Source: Manduca sexta
Taxonomy: Eukaryota; Arthropoda; Insecta; Lepidoptera; Sphingidae
Length of the DNA stretch: 64,000 bases
Direction of reading: 5' to 3'
NCBI RefSeq assembly: GCF_014839805.1
Contig: NC_051120.1
Location: 5,518,001-5,582,000 of the forward strand
Shown here: positions 45,880-56,270 of the stretch, piece after piece
Numbering within the stretch: the first letter of the stretch is position 1
How the letters are laid out: every line of letters begins with the position of its first letter
The notes under the pieces: model-generated
What the model was told of the DNA's origin: nothing
Database searches by the model: none
Seen by the model: the letters and a program-made list of their open reading frames with translations, nothing else
Program-made: the position numbers and the translations under genes

Positions 45880-45975
45880 AATATAAGCAGCCCTGTTTGT
45901 ACTGTCCCACTGTTGGGCACGGACCTTCTCTACTGAGAGGGTTTAGGCCTTAGTCCACCACGTAGGCCTGTTGGA
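45880..45975 (-). repeat. SINE-A 3'-end fragment
   Basis: ATATAAGCAGCCCTGTTTGT, CCACTGTTGGGCACGGACC and TTAGTCCACCACGTAGGCCT mark the tail and 3' body on the minus strand; the rest is absent. Confidence 0.75.
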
Positions 45976-46127
45976 AACATTTGAAACACTTGTGAAGAAT
46001 TTCCAAGTTTGGAAGATACCTGAGTATATTTTTATCCAATGAGATTTGAATATTATTATTGAAATATTTTTTTCGTAACATACAAGTGTTTAACCAATAC
46101 AGAAGTGCAGGTAAAATTGTGATGGCA

Positions 46128-46255
46128 AACAGGCCGGCATAATTTTGTCGATTAGCGATAGATAATCATCTCTTTTCAGTAAGTAGACAATTTATTTGGA
46201 ATCCACTCTATTTATCATCAGCTACAGTGGGATTAATTTACCGGGCCCTTATGAA
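46128..46255 (-). repeat. Rep-E fragment
   Basis: ACAGGCCGGCATAATTTTGT, GATAATCATCTCTTTTCAGT and TTGGAATCCACTCTATTTAT follow the minus-strand Rep-E order; the outer parts are lost. Confidence 0.65.
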
Positions 46256-46939
46256 AAGAACCCATCACGAATAACTATAAACAATACGACAAAGTAAGGC
46301 CTATACCGTCTATGAGGGCATACCCGTCTTTTGACAATTACGGACAATTTAAAAGAAAGATATTTTCGATAATCATACAGGTAAATAGGGGATTTCTTAC
46401 TCTCTTACGTATACAACTATCAAAACTGTCCTTCGATTAGAACGCCCGTAATTGAAAAAAGGCGGATATACCCCCGTAGACGGAATTAGACTCCTTGATC
46501 TTATCGAACTTTGCATTACAAATCCCTACATTGCACCTCACCACGACAGAGTGTTGCAACACGTGACGCAACAAGCAACAATGTCGCGCAACACGTGAAT
46601 CGTGTATTAACAAGGTCACATTCGCGGACACGGCACAAAGTAACGTTCATAACTCGTGACAATATCACGTGAGGTCGACATTACCTTTAGCATCAATAAT
46701 ACATTTATTTAAATCTGATTCCTTAACCTTCTATTCTGCGTTAAATCAAGGGCACAGAGGTTTTTCTAGTTCATGGTTCCATATGTGAGCTCGGTTGAAT
46801 ACAACTGTAATGTGTATTCCTGCTGGCACGTAATGTAATGGAAACTCTTTTGTATTACCGTTTGAAGGAAAAAATAGCCAGTAATTACTGGGATTTATGG
46901 CTTAACATCTTGTGTTAGGTTTTGTTTTTGAGTATCGGA
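46256..46939. other. Gene-free DNA with three CACGTG sites
   Basis: No gene recognised. See the separate E-box cluster entry. Confidence 0.5.
46558..46672. promoter_or_regulatory. Cluster of three CACGTG E-boxes
   Basis: CACGTG occurs at 46560-46565, 46592-46597 and 46666-46671, two of them in the longer context GCAACACGTGA. In AT-rich DNA a handful would be expected over the whole window. CACGTG is the core site for bHLH factors such as CLOCK/CYCLE and Myc/Max. No gene start is visible nearby, so function is speculative. Confidence 0.35.
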
Positions 46940-47025
46940 CTCCGCAGCAATTGTTACGGCATGACGGTTACTCCACTGCATCTGATGGTAAGTGGAGAAG
47001 CATCCAAAGTATTGATTGACGAGCG
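46940..47025 (+). repeat. Rep-E leader fragment
   Basis: TTACTCCACTGCATCTGATG and GTAAGTGGAGAAGCATCCAA match the leading part of Rep-E; the fragment ends within the ATTGATTGACGAGCGTCGAT region, just before a SINE-B. Confidence 0.6.
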
Positions 47026-47045
47026 TCGATTATAGACAAAAAATA

Positions 47046-47283
47046 AACACACATCACGCATTTATCCCTGAAGGGGTATGCAGAGGCGCAACCAAGGACC
47101 CACTTTTCGCTTTGTTCCGTCCCATAATGTGATAGGGGGCGAGCCTATCTCTATAACGGGCACAAATTTCAGACTCCGGGCTGATACTGAGCAGAAAAAC
47201 CCAAATATCACATTGCCTGACCCGGGATTCGAACCTAGGAGCGCTGCCGTACCGCACATGCAGTACAACTACGCCACCGAGTC
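47046..47283 (-). repeat. SINE-B, full length
   Basis: Minus-strand SINE-B with tail CACATCACGCATTTATCCCT, body GTCCCATAATGTGATAGGGG and CTCCGGGCTGATACTGAGCA, B box GGGATTCGAACCTAGGAG and A-box region TACAACTACGCCACCGAG. One of the better preserved copies. Confidence 0.9.
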
Positions 47284-47744
47284 CTACGATTATAAACAGT
47301 TAATAAAACATCAACCTGTCCGAAAGTAAAATTAAACCTAATGAGAACGAAGCTTAAGAACTTATCGTATTTAATTAACATTCTAAGTACTATACTTTAA
47401 ATATTGACACACATTCCGCTTAATAACAATTACAAAATGGTCTGCAATGAGCCATTCGTATTCAATAATGTTATTAAATTGTATCGTGAAAATATTGAGA
47501 CTGTGTTTCAAGACCATTAAGAATAAGGCGTACGTATTTATACATATAAACAAAGTCCCCAAAACCTGTCTGTATGTTATCGATTTTCGCAAAATTTACT
47601 GAACGGATTTTAGTACTGTTTTTACTAAAAGATAGTGAAATTCTTGAGGAAGATTTAGGTTAATAGTACATTACGGTTTTATGTAAATTGACTAAAATAT
47701 AACGATTTATGATTTTGATTGCCTTTCATACGGGCTTGATAAAA
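47284..47744. other. AT-rich DNA without features
   Basis: Nothing recognised. Confidence 0.45.
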
Positions 47745-47860
47745 TGACTCCCTGCACTTTATGGAAAGTGGAGTAGGGTCCAGAATGTCAAACGATGTTT
47801 GCCCCTCGCCAGTCGAAACAATTATGCCGGCCTGTTTGTAACTGATTATATATAGGATAT
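47745..47860 (+). repeat. Rep-E fragment
   Basis: TGACTCCCTGCACTTTATGG, GTGGAGTAGGGTCC and ACAATTATGCCGGCCTGTT are in Rep-E order. It breaks off in AACTGATTATATATAGG. Confidence 0.65.
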
Positions 47861-47957
47861 TTTATTTCAAAAAAGTTCGCAGTGGGGTAATCGAAGTGGT
47901 TAATCGAAGGCGAAGCCACGAAGCACAACATAGAACCAAATACCAATATTGAAATTA

Positions 47958-48133
47958 AACTAATTTTCCGGATTCTATCCCGGTTTTTTGGATTTTATTT
48001 TTCTCCCGACGTTTCGAAGACTTAGCGGCCTCCATGGTCACGGGGGGGACATGTCCAAAAAACCACGATAGAATCCGGAAAAATAGTTTAATTTCAATGT
48101 CTAATATTCGCGTAAACATAAGAAATCATTATG
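47958..48133. repeat. Rep-G in inverted arrangement (Penelope-like?)
   Basis: The left arm (47958-48052) reads Rep-G on the minus strand: TCCGGATTCTATCCCGG, CTCCCGACGTTTCGAAGACT and CCTCCATGGTCACGGGG. The right arm (48057-48133) continues on the plus strand: AACCACGATAGAATCCGGAA, then TAGTTTAATTTCAATGTCTA and the tail ATAAGAAATCATTATG. The sequence between 'TCCAAAAAACC' and 'TCCGG' is therefore present in both orientations and can form a stem of about 25 bp. Such inverted junctions occur in Penelope-like elements and in twin-primed LINEs. Confidence 0.65.
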
Positions 48134-49967
48134 CAAATACCAATAATTAGTCCCAAAGCTATTCAAAATAACTCATTTACTTACAATATTAAAGTTGTAA
48201 ATTGAACAGCATTTACGATGTCATCACCTCATAAAATTCCAATAATACACGATCACTAACAACGAAAGCGACTTTTCAGGAAATTAAACGATAAAATGTA
48301 TAATGAAAGTGTTTCCTTCATATGGTAATATTGAAGCTTCCGATCGTAAAATGTAATGGAATTGTTTTGTTGTAGATATGCATCGTTTTGAGTTTATAGT
48401 TTTAGCGAGTATATTTATTTATTTATAGGAACATCAACATAATGTACATAAACACGAATAAATACACAATACATAATAATTATTACAGCTATATGTCATC
48501 ACAATTAAAGATGACAACAGCATGCGAAGTTATGAACAACTTAAGAACAATATAAAGGTATAATTATAAACTTTCAAAGAAAACGAGAATAAAGTTCGAA
48601 CGAATATGAATGAACAAAAATAAAAAAATGATTTTTTTCTCTGTATCATGCACTGTAGTTTATACTTTAAATTTTGAAAAGAGCAACACCAGAGTTTCTT
48701 GCACGTTTTTTTCTGGTGAGGCCTTCCCGAACTGCTGGTAGAGTTAATATTGACGGAATCTAAATAATGTTTAACACTTTACAGACTCAAAATAAATTAT
48801 ATTATTTTATTTACCTGAGACTTGGTTTTGATTCGAGATATTGGATTTTTGTGTGAGATATTTTGAAAAAATTAAACAGCGTAAAAATTCTTCCAATAAC
48901 TTAGACCATTTCTTCTAAAGGCAGCAGAGCACATTATGTTATTATTCTATTAAGTATTGTTGTTGTTGGACGAAAAAGATCAACCCATGAATTGAGAACC
49001 TCTTCCTTTTTTGGAAGTCGGTTTAAAACCATTTCTAATAACCACAACACCAGATTTACGTCAAATTATAGAAACCATATAAGGCTGCATATTAAATCCC
49101 CTATCTTTAGAGTGTTACAACAACTTATAACGCAATATAATAAATCATGCACTTTATATTTCCTCTATGTAGTGACGTGTTATTTTCGAAGTAGAATTAC
49201 TAATAACGTGAAGTCATAATCTCTGACGCTCTCTGACGCTTTCTGACGCGTTTAATCGCGTCTGCGTTCAAACGAGGACGTTTTGTGGAAATGGCCGCGA
49301 ATCCGCTTATCTTAAACCCGGGACGGAAGTAAGACGAGGCTAAGAAATAAGCGTTTTCTGTTTCTATGTTAAAATAGATTACAAGGTGTTGTGTAAAAAA
49401 TCTGAGACGGCAATAAGGTTAATGTGATGACAAATTATTGATAGAGTATATCTTCGTATTATTTCACAATAATATAACATCAATTACTTACATAAAATTG
49501 AAACAATTTTAATGATGATTAGATTATTTTAAATTGAATGTATCATTCGGTACATTATAAATATCTGCAACGTTCTTCTATTATTTATTTACACAAATCC
49601 AACAGACAAAAACAGTCTAATTATCAAAATTCCTAATAAAATTATATTCACCATATAATCGCTTCATAACCGCTTATAAATCCGTCTGTTTAAAAGCCAC
49701 ACAAGAAGTCTTCTGCATTATTAAACCGTGGCTTTTAATGCAAGTAAATTAATGAAGTCACAAAAGTTGTCATACAAAGTACAGATGTGTGGCCATTACC
49801 GCTAATATATGCAAAGCTTAGTTTGGACTGAGACTGATGCATGCATGGATTAAAGTTGTGTTATTTTTGACTGTCTAAGTAATGGTTGGGTGAAAAACTT
49901 AATAACTAAGAATTAATCAGGTAAAACTTTGTATGTTTAGGAGAATATTTTGTTTAAAAAATTCTGG
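48134..49967. other. AT-rich gene-free DNA
   Basis: No gene recognised. GAGAACCTCTTCCTTTTTTG with GGAAGTCGGTTT at about 48993 is a common lepidopteran repeat end. A CpG-richer patch lies at 49225-49330 and starts with CTCTGACG-type repeats. Confidence 0.5.
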
Positions 49968-49969
49968 AA

Positions 49970-50243
49970 GCAGCTATAACCTAGTTGCGAGCGAAACGGA
50001 GTGCGAAGATGAATGTCCGCAGGTTGAAAACCTAAGGGCACGCACCTCTGACTTTTTATAGTTATGAAACATATTGTGAGGAAACCTGCATACCTGAGAA
50101 GCTCTCTATAAAATTTTTGAAGGTGTGCGAACTCTGCCAACTCGTACTAGGCCAGCGTGGTGGTCTAAAGCTTAAATCCTCGCAGTAGTAGACGAGGCCC
50201 ATGCCCAGCAGTGGGACAGTATTTAATACAGGGCTATTATTAT
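49970..50243 (+). repeat. SINE-A, diverged with internal deletion
   Basis: Head GCAGCTATAACCTAGTTGCG, B-box region GCAGGTTGAAAACC, then ATATTGTGAGGAAACCTGCA, AGGCCAGCGTGGTGGTCTAA and CAGCAGTGGGACAGTA with tail ACAGGGCTATTATTATTA. The GTGTGTATTCTTTGTGAATT block is deleted. Confidence 0.85.
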
Positions 50244-50861
50244 TACTGGAAAATATAATTCGTGGAATTAAACGATCATTAAATAACAGCTATACCTTTC
50301 ACGTTTTATTGTTTCAAATAGGGATAAACATGTCTTTCTTGTGTGTTTCATGTCGATATAAAGTAAGGGATGAACAAATTTTTCATATGTTATATGTAAA
50401 ACATAAAGTTTTTTTTCCAAAAACAAAAGGGTCGTTAGTAATAAAACAATGACTTACGACATTTTATCATACGAAATTAACTTTTTAATGTCGAAGTGCT
50501 CCAATTTTACTACTTTGGCAGCACCTTAGAACATCGAATCCTCCCTAAACGACACAGTTATTATTACCATCAAAAACCGTCTCTATAAACGAAAGCTCTA
50601 CGATATATTTTTTCACACCCGCAAATGTAAATTTGTTTTTCAGACGGTTTGCTATCTGTTTAGAGTCCAATTTAAAACTCGTAAAATAGAATCAACTTGA
50701 ATTAGAAAATTTAGGTGTAAATAAATGAAGATTTTGATCACTTCCGGACGGTTTATGGCATATTTATGGTCTATTTTATTGGTTCGTTGGCACCTTTCAC
50801 AAATATATTATATTCATTTTTTAAAATTGTATTACAAAGAATATTAGCCCTAATTATATAC
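50244..50861. other. AT-rich DNA without features
   Basis: Nothing recognised. Confidence 0.45.
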
Positions 50862-51035
50862 AGTCTTACTTATAAACTTGTTTTAGGATTAAGAGGTGGT
50901 TAAAAATTGTTTAAATAGCTATCAAAAACATCACCAATTTTCTAGCTAAAACCTTATTAAGAGACGAGATGGCGGGTTTCGACTTACAACTGATCGAGTA
51001 AATTTGTGTTTTGCGATTTTTTTATAAATAAGACT
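50862..51035 (+). mobile_element. MITE-H copy
   Basis: Ends AGTCTTACTTATAAACTTG and TTTATAAATAAGACT are inverted repeats. The interior has GATTAAGAGGTGGTTAAAAA and GAGACGAGATGGCGGGTTTC. It is the shortest of three copies, lacking the CTAAGCATAGCTTTGCG block. Confidence 0.8.
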
Positions 51036-51064
51036 TATAATGTTACATATTAATAATATCGTAG

Positions 51065-51230
51065 TAATCATATCAGCCCTATATACAGTCCCACTGTTGG
51101 GAGTGGGCTTCCACTATTACTGAGAAGGTTTAATCTAGTGCGGATTAGAAGATAGAAGACTTCACATACCCTCAAAGTTCTTATACAGAATTTCTCAGGT
51201 AAGCAGGATTTGTCACGATGTTTTTCCTTC
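51065..51230 (-). repeat. SINE-A 3' part, diverged
   Basis: TCAGCCCTATATACAGTCCC, GGGAGTGGGCTTCCACTATT, CATACCCTCAAAGTTCTTAT and GTCACGATGTTTTTCCTTC read SINE-A on the minus strand with a deletion where 'AGTCCACCACGCTGGCC' should be. Confidence 0.78.
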
Positions 51231-51777
51231 TCTAATAAATTTCGGAATGATGTATGTTTTTTTGTATTTAGATTTCAGGATGTCTACTACTATTACCTTA
51301 GCTTAATGATAATTAATGAAAAAATGATTATTTTCAGTCATATTTTTTGTATAATACTGTGTTGTATTATCATCTTGTTTTATTTTACTGGCAACTCTCT
51401 CTCTGTCTGGTTTGCTTCTTGGCCGTACGGATTTATTTGTCACTAGCTTTTGCTCGCGGCTCCGCCCGCGTTATAAAGTTTTTCAGGCTAAAGTTTTCCA
51501 TTATAAAAGTAGTAGTTTCCCGGGAGCCTATGTTCTTCCCAGGGTTTCAAACTGTCTCAATACCAAATTTTATCTTAATACGTTGGGTAGTTTTTGAGTT
51601 TAAGACGTTCAGGCAAACGGATGCAGCGGGGACTTTGTTTTATAATATATTTTTTAGAACTTTTTAAGAGGAATAATCCCGACATACATCATTGTTGCAT
51701 AACTTTAACCGTTTACGCAGCGCACGCAACGGTAGCTCTCAAAACTAATAAATTGTCCCCGTATTTGTAACATGTTT

Positions 51778-52145
51778 CATTACTGCTCCGCTCCTATTGG
51801 TCATAGCGTGATGATATACAGCCTATAGCACCCCACAAATAAAGGGCTATCCAACACAAAACGAATTTTTCAGTTCAAACTGGTAGGTCCTAAGATTAGC
51901 CATTACTGCTCCGCTCCTATTGGTCATAGCGTGATGATATATAACTTATAGCACTCCACGAACAAAGGGCTATCCAACGCAAAAAGAATTTTTCAGTTTG
52001 GACCGATAGTTCCAGAGATTAGCCATTGCTGCTCCGCTCCTATTGGGTATAGCGTGATGATATATAGCCTATAGCAATCCACAAATAAAGGGCTATCCAA
52101 CGCAAACAGAATTTTTCAGTTTGGACCGATAGTTCCTAAGATTAG
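51778..52145. repeat. Three 123-bp tandem units
   Basis: Units begin at 51778, 51901 and 52024 with CATTACTGCTCCGCTCCTAT (CATTGCTGCTCCG in the third) and contain AGCGTGATGATATA, AAAGGGCTATCCAAC and TTTTTCAGTT. Spacing is exactly 123 bp both times. Confidence 0.92.
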
Positions 52146-52344
52146 TAAACAAATATAATGAGGAAGCTTCGAACTGCTAAGCTATAGGGAGTTACACGTG
52201 TCATTGTGAGTCAACCATAAAAGATAGACATATGCTGTCGTGGGATATTTTTTAGTATACTATAACCAGCACAGGAGTATGACAAATAATTGTACCAAGT
52301 TTCGTTAAAATCCGTCGAGTAGTTTTTGTTTCTATAACGGTTAT

Positions 52345-52349
<5 letters not shown>

Positions 52350-52388
<39 letters not shown>
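52350..52388. repeat. CAGA microsatellite
   Basis: About nine CAGA units directly after TTTCTATAACGGTTATACAG, a common position for such runs in this element type. Confidence 0.9.
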
Positions 52389-52389
<1 letters not shown>

Positions 52390-52539
52390 AATTTTACTAA
52401 TTGCATTTTTGGCATCAGTATCGATCCCTAATCACCCCCTGATAGTTATTTTGGAAATATATTTCATGTACAGAATTGACCTCTCTACAGATTTATTATA
52501 AGTATAGATTATATTCTTTGAAAAATAAATGTCTATAAT

Positions 52540-52665
52540 TTTTTTTTTATTTATTGCACTTAATATACAAATGTATACAGGCGGACTTAATGCCATAGGC
52601 ATTCTCTACCAGTCAACCTTAGGGTGGTGCAGAGATAATCAAGGTAGGTGCATCACGATAATATG
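52540..52665 (-). repeat. LINE 3'-end-like fragment
   Basis: The + strand reads T9, ATTTATTGCACTTAATATAC, AGGCGGACTTAATGCCATAG and GCATTCTCTACCAGTCAACC. On the minus strand this is a non-coding 3' UTR ending in an A-rich tail, a pattern I recognise from lepidopteran LINE ends. No coding part is attached. Confidence 0.55.
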
Positions 52666-53133
52666 ACATTGAAAAAGAAGGTATATATAAAATAACTATA
52701 ATAACTATAAATTTCGGTCCTATCATTGGGTATTTCGCCTTACAAAGCCAACAGTACTACTATGAAGGTACTATAAAGCTGAAAGTTCAGATCTAATGGT
52801 TCTTACTATCCAGTACTATTCAATATATAAAAAAACTACCAAAATAAACATTTATAAAATTTTGTATTTAATACCAAAAGCCAGCCATTGTTAGTTCGCG
52901 GCGGCACGGTCAAAGCCTTATGACTCATGGCGGCGCCTTTACTCTTTTCTTTGGTTAGAGTTTCATTTTACTGAATGACACCGTGTTATTATGGCTAACA
53001 AGTGAGATGACGTAGAATACAAAATAAGTGTAATTGAAATATTGTGGCAATAAATATTATCTGGTAATTTTTTTTGACATATTGCTTGTGTTTATTATCA
53101 TCATTGTTCTTAATTTACAATTCAAAGCTGTTA
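52666..53133. other. AT-rich DNA without features
   Basis: Nothing recognised. Confidence 0.45.
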
Positions 53134-53450
53134 AAGGGTAACTGGTGATAGGTCTCTCATATGTGAGAGTCCGCATGGGTAGGCACCACCGCAATGTCTA
53201 TTTCTGCCGTCAAGCAGCAGTGTGTAGTCACTGTTGTGTTCCGGTTTGAAGGACATTGTAGCCAGTGTAACTACTGGACATTATAAGACTTAACATCTCA
53301 TGTCTCGGGATGGCGAGCGCAGTGGAATGCCAAATACTTTGTAATTCAAAGTGTTGGATGGTGTTTCTACTGTTTATGGGCGGTCGTATCGCTTACCATC
53401 AGACGAACGGCAAGCTCGTCTCGTCATTCAAGCAATTAAAAAAAACCTCT
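53134..53450 (+). repeat. Rep-D, full length
   Basis: Begins AACTGGTGATAGGTCTCTCA with the CTCTCATATGTGAGAG hairpin, then GGGTAGGCACCACCGCAATG, CGGTTTGAAGGACATTGTAG, TAACATCTCATGTCTC, GTATCGCTTACCATCAGACG and GGCAAGCTCGTCTCGTCATT, ending in A8. No pol III boxes stand out, so it may be the 3' end of a LINE (CR1-like) rather than a SINE. Confidence 0.88.
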
Positions 53451-53562
53451 TATTTTTATCGGGGCTTAGCAGTGGCTTAGACAAAAATATTATAAATTAA
53501 ACATAAATTTAACTAATAATAATGTAACGTTTAATGAAGAGTACAACATTTGTTTTTATGTA

Positions 53563-53850
53563 TTAAGGCGATACCTCAAGGTCCATTTTCATACATTTTG
53601 TTTCGGCTTTAATCTGGGTAACTAAACAAGTATTGCAATTTATATTTCTGCCTTTAAAATTTCGTCATATTAAATTTTAAAGGCCGAAATATCCATGATT
53701 ATTAATTATTTTTACGTTTTTCTTTCAACTGCGAGAACTAATCACTAACTAGACGTGAATTTAAATACTTTACTTGCCAATACTTGTTTAGTTACCCAGA
53801 TTAAAGGCGAAACAAAATGTATGAAAATGGACCTTGAGGTATCGCCTTAA
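53563..53850. mobile_element. MITE-F, complete, TTAA-flanked
   Basis: TTAA at 53563-53566 and 53847-53850 encloses 69-bp TIRs (53567-53635 and 53778-53846) that match at 68 of 69 positions. They begin GGCGATACCTCAAGGTCCAT. The interior of about 140 bp has a smaller palindrome (CCTTTAAAATTT...AAATTTTAAAGG) and GCGAGAACTAATCACTAACT. A TTAA duplication is the hallmark of piggyBac-type transposases, but the terminal bases are not the usual CCC of piggyBac. No coding capacity. Confidence 0.9.
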
Positions 53851-53931
53851 GTTCTTTGAAAAGATGTGAAAAGAAGGGAAATGAAGAGAAAAACGAGGAT
53901 ATCTGAGGTATACAAATTAATACACAAAATA

Positions 53932-54252
53932 TTATAATAATAATATCATCCCTGTATTTACTATCCCACTGTTGGGCACGGGCTTCCTCTACTACTGAGA
54001 GGGAGTAGGCCTTACTTCACCACGCTGGCCTAGTGCGGATTGATAAGACTTCACTCACCCTCGAAATTCCAATAAATAATTTCTCAGGTATGTCGGTTTC
54101 CTCATGATGTTTTCCTTCACGGTTAAAACAAGCGATAATTTACAAAGAATACACACATAATTTTATTAAAATCAGAGGTGTGTGCCCTTGGGATTTGACC
54201 ATGCGGACATTAGTCTGAGCAGTCCGTTCCACACCCAACTAGGCTATCGCCG
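53932..54252 (-). repeat. SINE-A, full length
   Basis: Minus-strand SINE-A from tail AATAATATCATCCCTGTATT to head TAGGCTATCGCCG, with CCTCATGATGTTTTCCTTCA and GTGTGCCCTTGGGATTTGAC (B-box region) between. Confidence 0.9.
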
Positions 54253-55383
54253 TTTTTTTAAAAATAATATTGCAAAAATAAAATGTGCAAAATCTCATTT
54301 TGCACAACAATTATCATTAAATATTCCAAAGATAGGAACATCTAACATTTATTAGAAGTTCAAACTCCAAGGCGCCACCTGTTCAGACGTCTGGAATAAT
54401 ATCTGGAATAACTTGGTACCTGCTAATTTGTTGAAACAACCTTGGAACACGTTGGCTTTGCTCGGTTTCTTAAGTGTTAACGTCTGAATTAAGTAGGTAA
54501 TATTGGTTAATGTTTTTGTATTAAGGTCGTATGGTATAAGGAACTATGTTGATCCTTACTATATTATGATACAAAGTCTCCCACCACGTCTATCTATGAA
54601 CGCGATAAACATAAAACTACTGGATTTCGATGAAATCTTGCGAGGAGATAGTTTGAGACTCTGATGATCTGCTACTGAAGTGAGGCCGGAATGGGTCGCA
54701 TATTTAAAATATAATAAGGTGTTACAGAAACGTTGTAACTATATTTTAAAGAATGAAAGTCTCAACTAGAGAGTAGTGGAATGCCACGCAGCACTTTGTT
54801 GTTCAAAGTTTTGTATAGCATTGTTATGTGCTGTCATATCCAACGGACAGCGATATGTTCATATCGATACTAGTTCTCGAACTTTGCTGTTTATGTGCGG
54901 TCTAATAAGCTCATTTATTTATTTATATTATAGTTATATTACATTTATAGACATTACCATTACAGGTGTTATCCCAATTCGATAATATCTTGTTACAAAC
55001 ATCATTCGACGAACAAGATGCTTGTCCCGTTTACTTCTCTTTCTAATGGAAAGAAATAAAGACCAACATAAAGTGCGCAAAAGAGCTGCATTTAAATAAG
55101 AGCTATATTAATTTAAACCATTAGAAGGTCTCGTTTATGACACAGAAAGCGCACTATTTATTATTCAAGGAAACAAAGACGAAGGTGTTAATTTCAACAG
55201 AGAGAAACGAATAAACTTGAATTAGAGATGGTGCCACTGTGGCACTTAGAGACGTGGTATATTGCGCGTACGCCGCCTTATGATACAACGAATAATAGAC
55301 AATAAAGAATGGAGGTTAAAAAAAAAATCATTTTTGTGACTAATATATGTTTTTCATTGCAATTAAACTAAGTCGTATTACGT
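54253..55383. other. Gene-free DNA
   Basis: No gene recognised. GTAGTGGAATGCCACGCAGC near 54774 followed by TTTGTTGTTCAAAG vaguely echoes Rep-D and may be an old relic. Confidence 0.45.
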
Positions 55384-55645
55384 TTTTTTATTGCTTTGAA
55401 TGAAGAGACGAGCTTGCCTTTTGCCTGATAGTAAGCGATACGACCGCTCATTAACAGTAGAAACACCATCCAACACCGTGAATTACAAAGTATTGTTTGG
55501 TATTACACTGTGCTCGCCATCTTGAGACAACACATAAATCTGATAATATGCATAAATGCAGTCTGCAAACTATTCTAATTAGATTTTACATAAATTACGA
55601 AAGGGAAGTCGGCAAGAATCCGGTTATATGGACCTATCGCCACTG
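55384..55645 (-). mobile_element. Rep-D joined to a hAT-type MITE right end
   Basis: TTTATTGCTTTGAATGAAGA through CATCCAACACCGTGAATTAC and GCTCGCCATCTTGAGACAAC is minus-strand Rep-D. After a junction near 55530 the sequence runs AATTAGATTTTACATAAATT, ACGAAAGGGAAG and GGACCTATCGCCACTG, homologous to the right end of the MITE at 41577. The left CAGTGGCG terminus is missing. Confidence 0.7.
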
Positions 55646-56063
55646 GTATCTTCACATGGCGTGTATTAAGTATGCTCGAACACTTACCGACTCGCAGACG
55701 CCCCAAGCGGTAATTGTTTATGTTTATTGGTAGCTTATTGTTTGTTGGCGTACAAGTTTGTTTGTGCGAGTGTAATTTGCTATAAACAAGGTAATAACAA
55801 CTTATTATGGTCAAACATAAAAGTACATTGGCTTTTGGAGTGTGATTGTCATTTTTTTTAAGTAGGTATAGGTATGGTAGGATAGGTATAGTTAAATTTA
55901 AATTTAAATATGGAATAACCTATGAGAATTTTTATTTTTATTTAATTTAAATATGGAAGTGAGAGTTTGTTGTTTTGTATCATACTTATCGTGAAATATG
56001 CGGAAGTCCAAATCAATCTTCAATAACTTCCTATAAACTTCGTTACGACTTTTTAAGACTATC
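55646..56063. other. AT-rich DNA without features
   Basis: Nothing recognised. Confidence 0.45.
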
Positions 56064-56270
56064 GCGCGTGTCTTGGGTTCGAATCCCAGGTCGAGCAAAG
56101 TGTTGGTGGATTTTCTACTCAATATCAGCCCGGAGTTTGAAATTTGTACCCGATATGTTGAAAGGGTCGTCCCCTATCACATCATGGGACGGAATACACG
56201 GTGATAAGTGGGTGCAGCAGTTGCGCCTTTACATACCCATCCAGAGATGAAACCCGTGAGTATGTGAGTA
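56064..56270 (+). repeat. SINE-B, 5'-shortened
   Basis: Starts near the B box (TCTTGGGTTCGAATCCCAGG), then GATTTTCTACTCAATATCAG, ATGTTGAAAGGGTCGTCCCC and CATACCCATCCAGAGATGAA. The A-box part is absent or unrecognisable. Confidence 0.82.

Larger units (their letters stand above)
51443..52510 (+). mobile_element. 1.07-kb Helitron-like element with internal tandem array
   Basis: The start CTAGCTTTTGCTCGCGGCTC and the end ATTTATTATAAGTATAGATT are characteristic of an abundant lepidopteran non-autonomous Helitron-like type. Inside lie GTTCTTCCCAGGGTTTCAAA, a three-unit 123-bp tandem repeat (51778-52145), CAAGTTTCGTTAAAATCCGT, a CAGA microsatellite and TTGCATTTTTGGCATCAG. Overlapping short frames at its start are not genes. 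No Rep/helicase is encoded. Confidence 0.75.

Noticed and set aside
48992..49219. 75-codon frame MRTSSFFGSRFK...
   Set aside because: It starts in a common repeat-end phrase (CCTCTTCCTTTTTTGG) and has no family resemblance.
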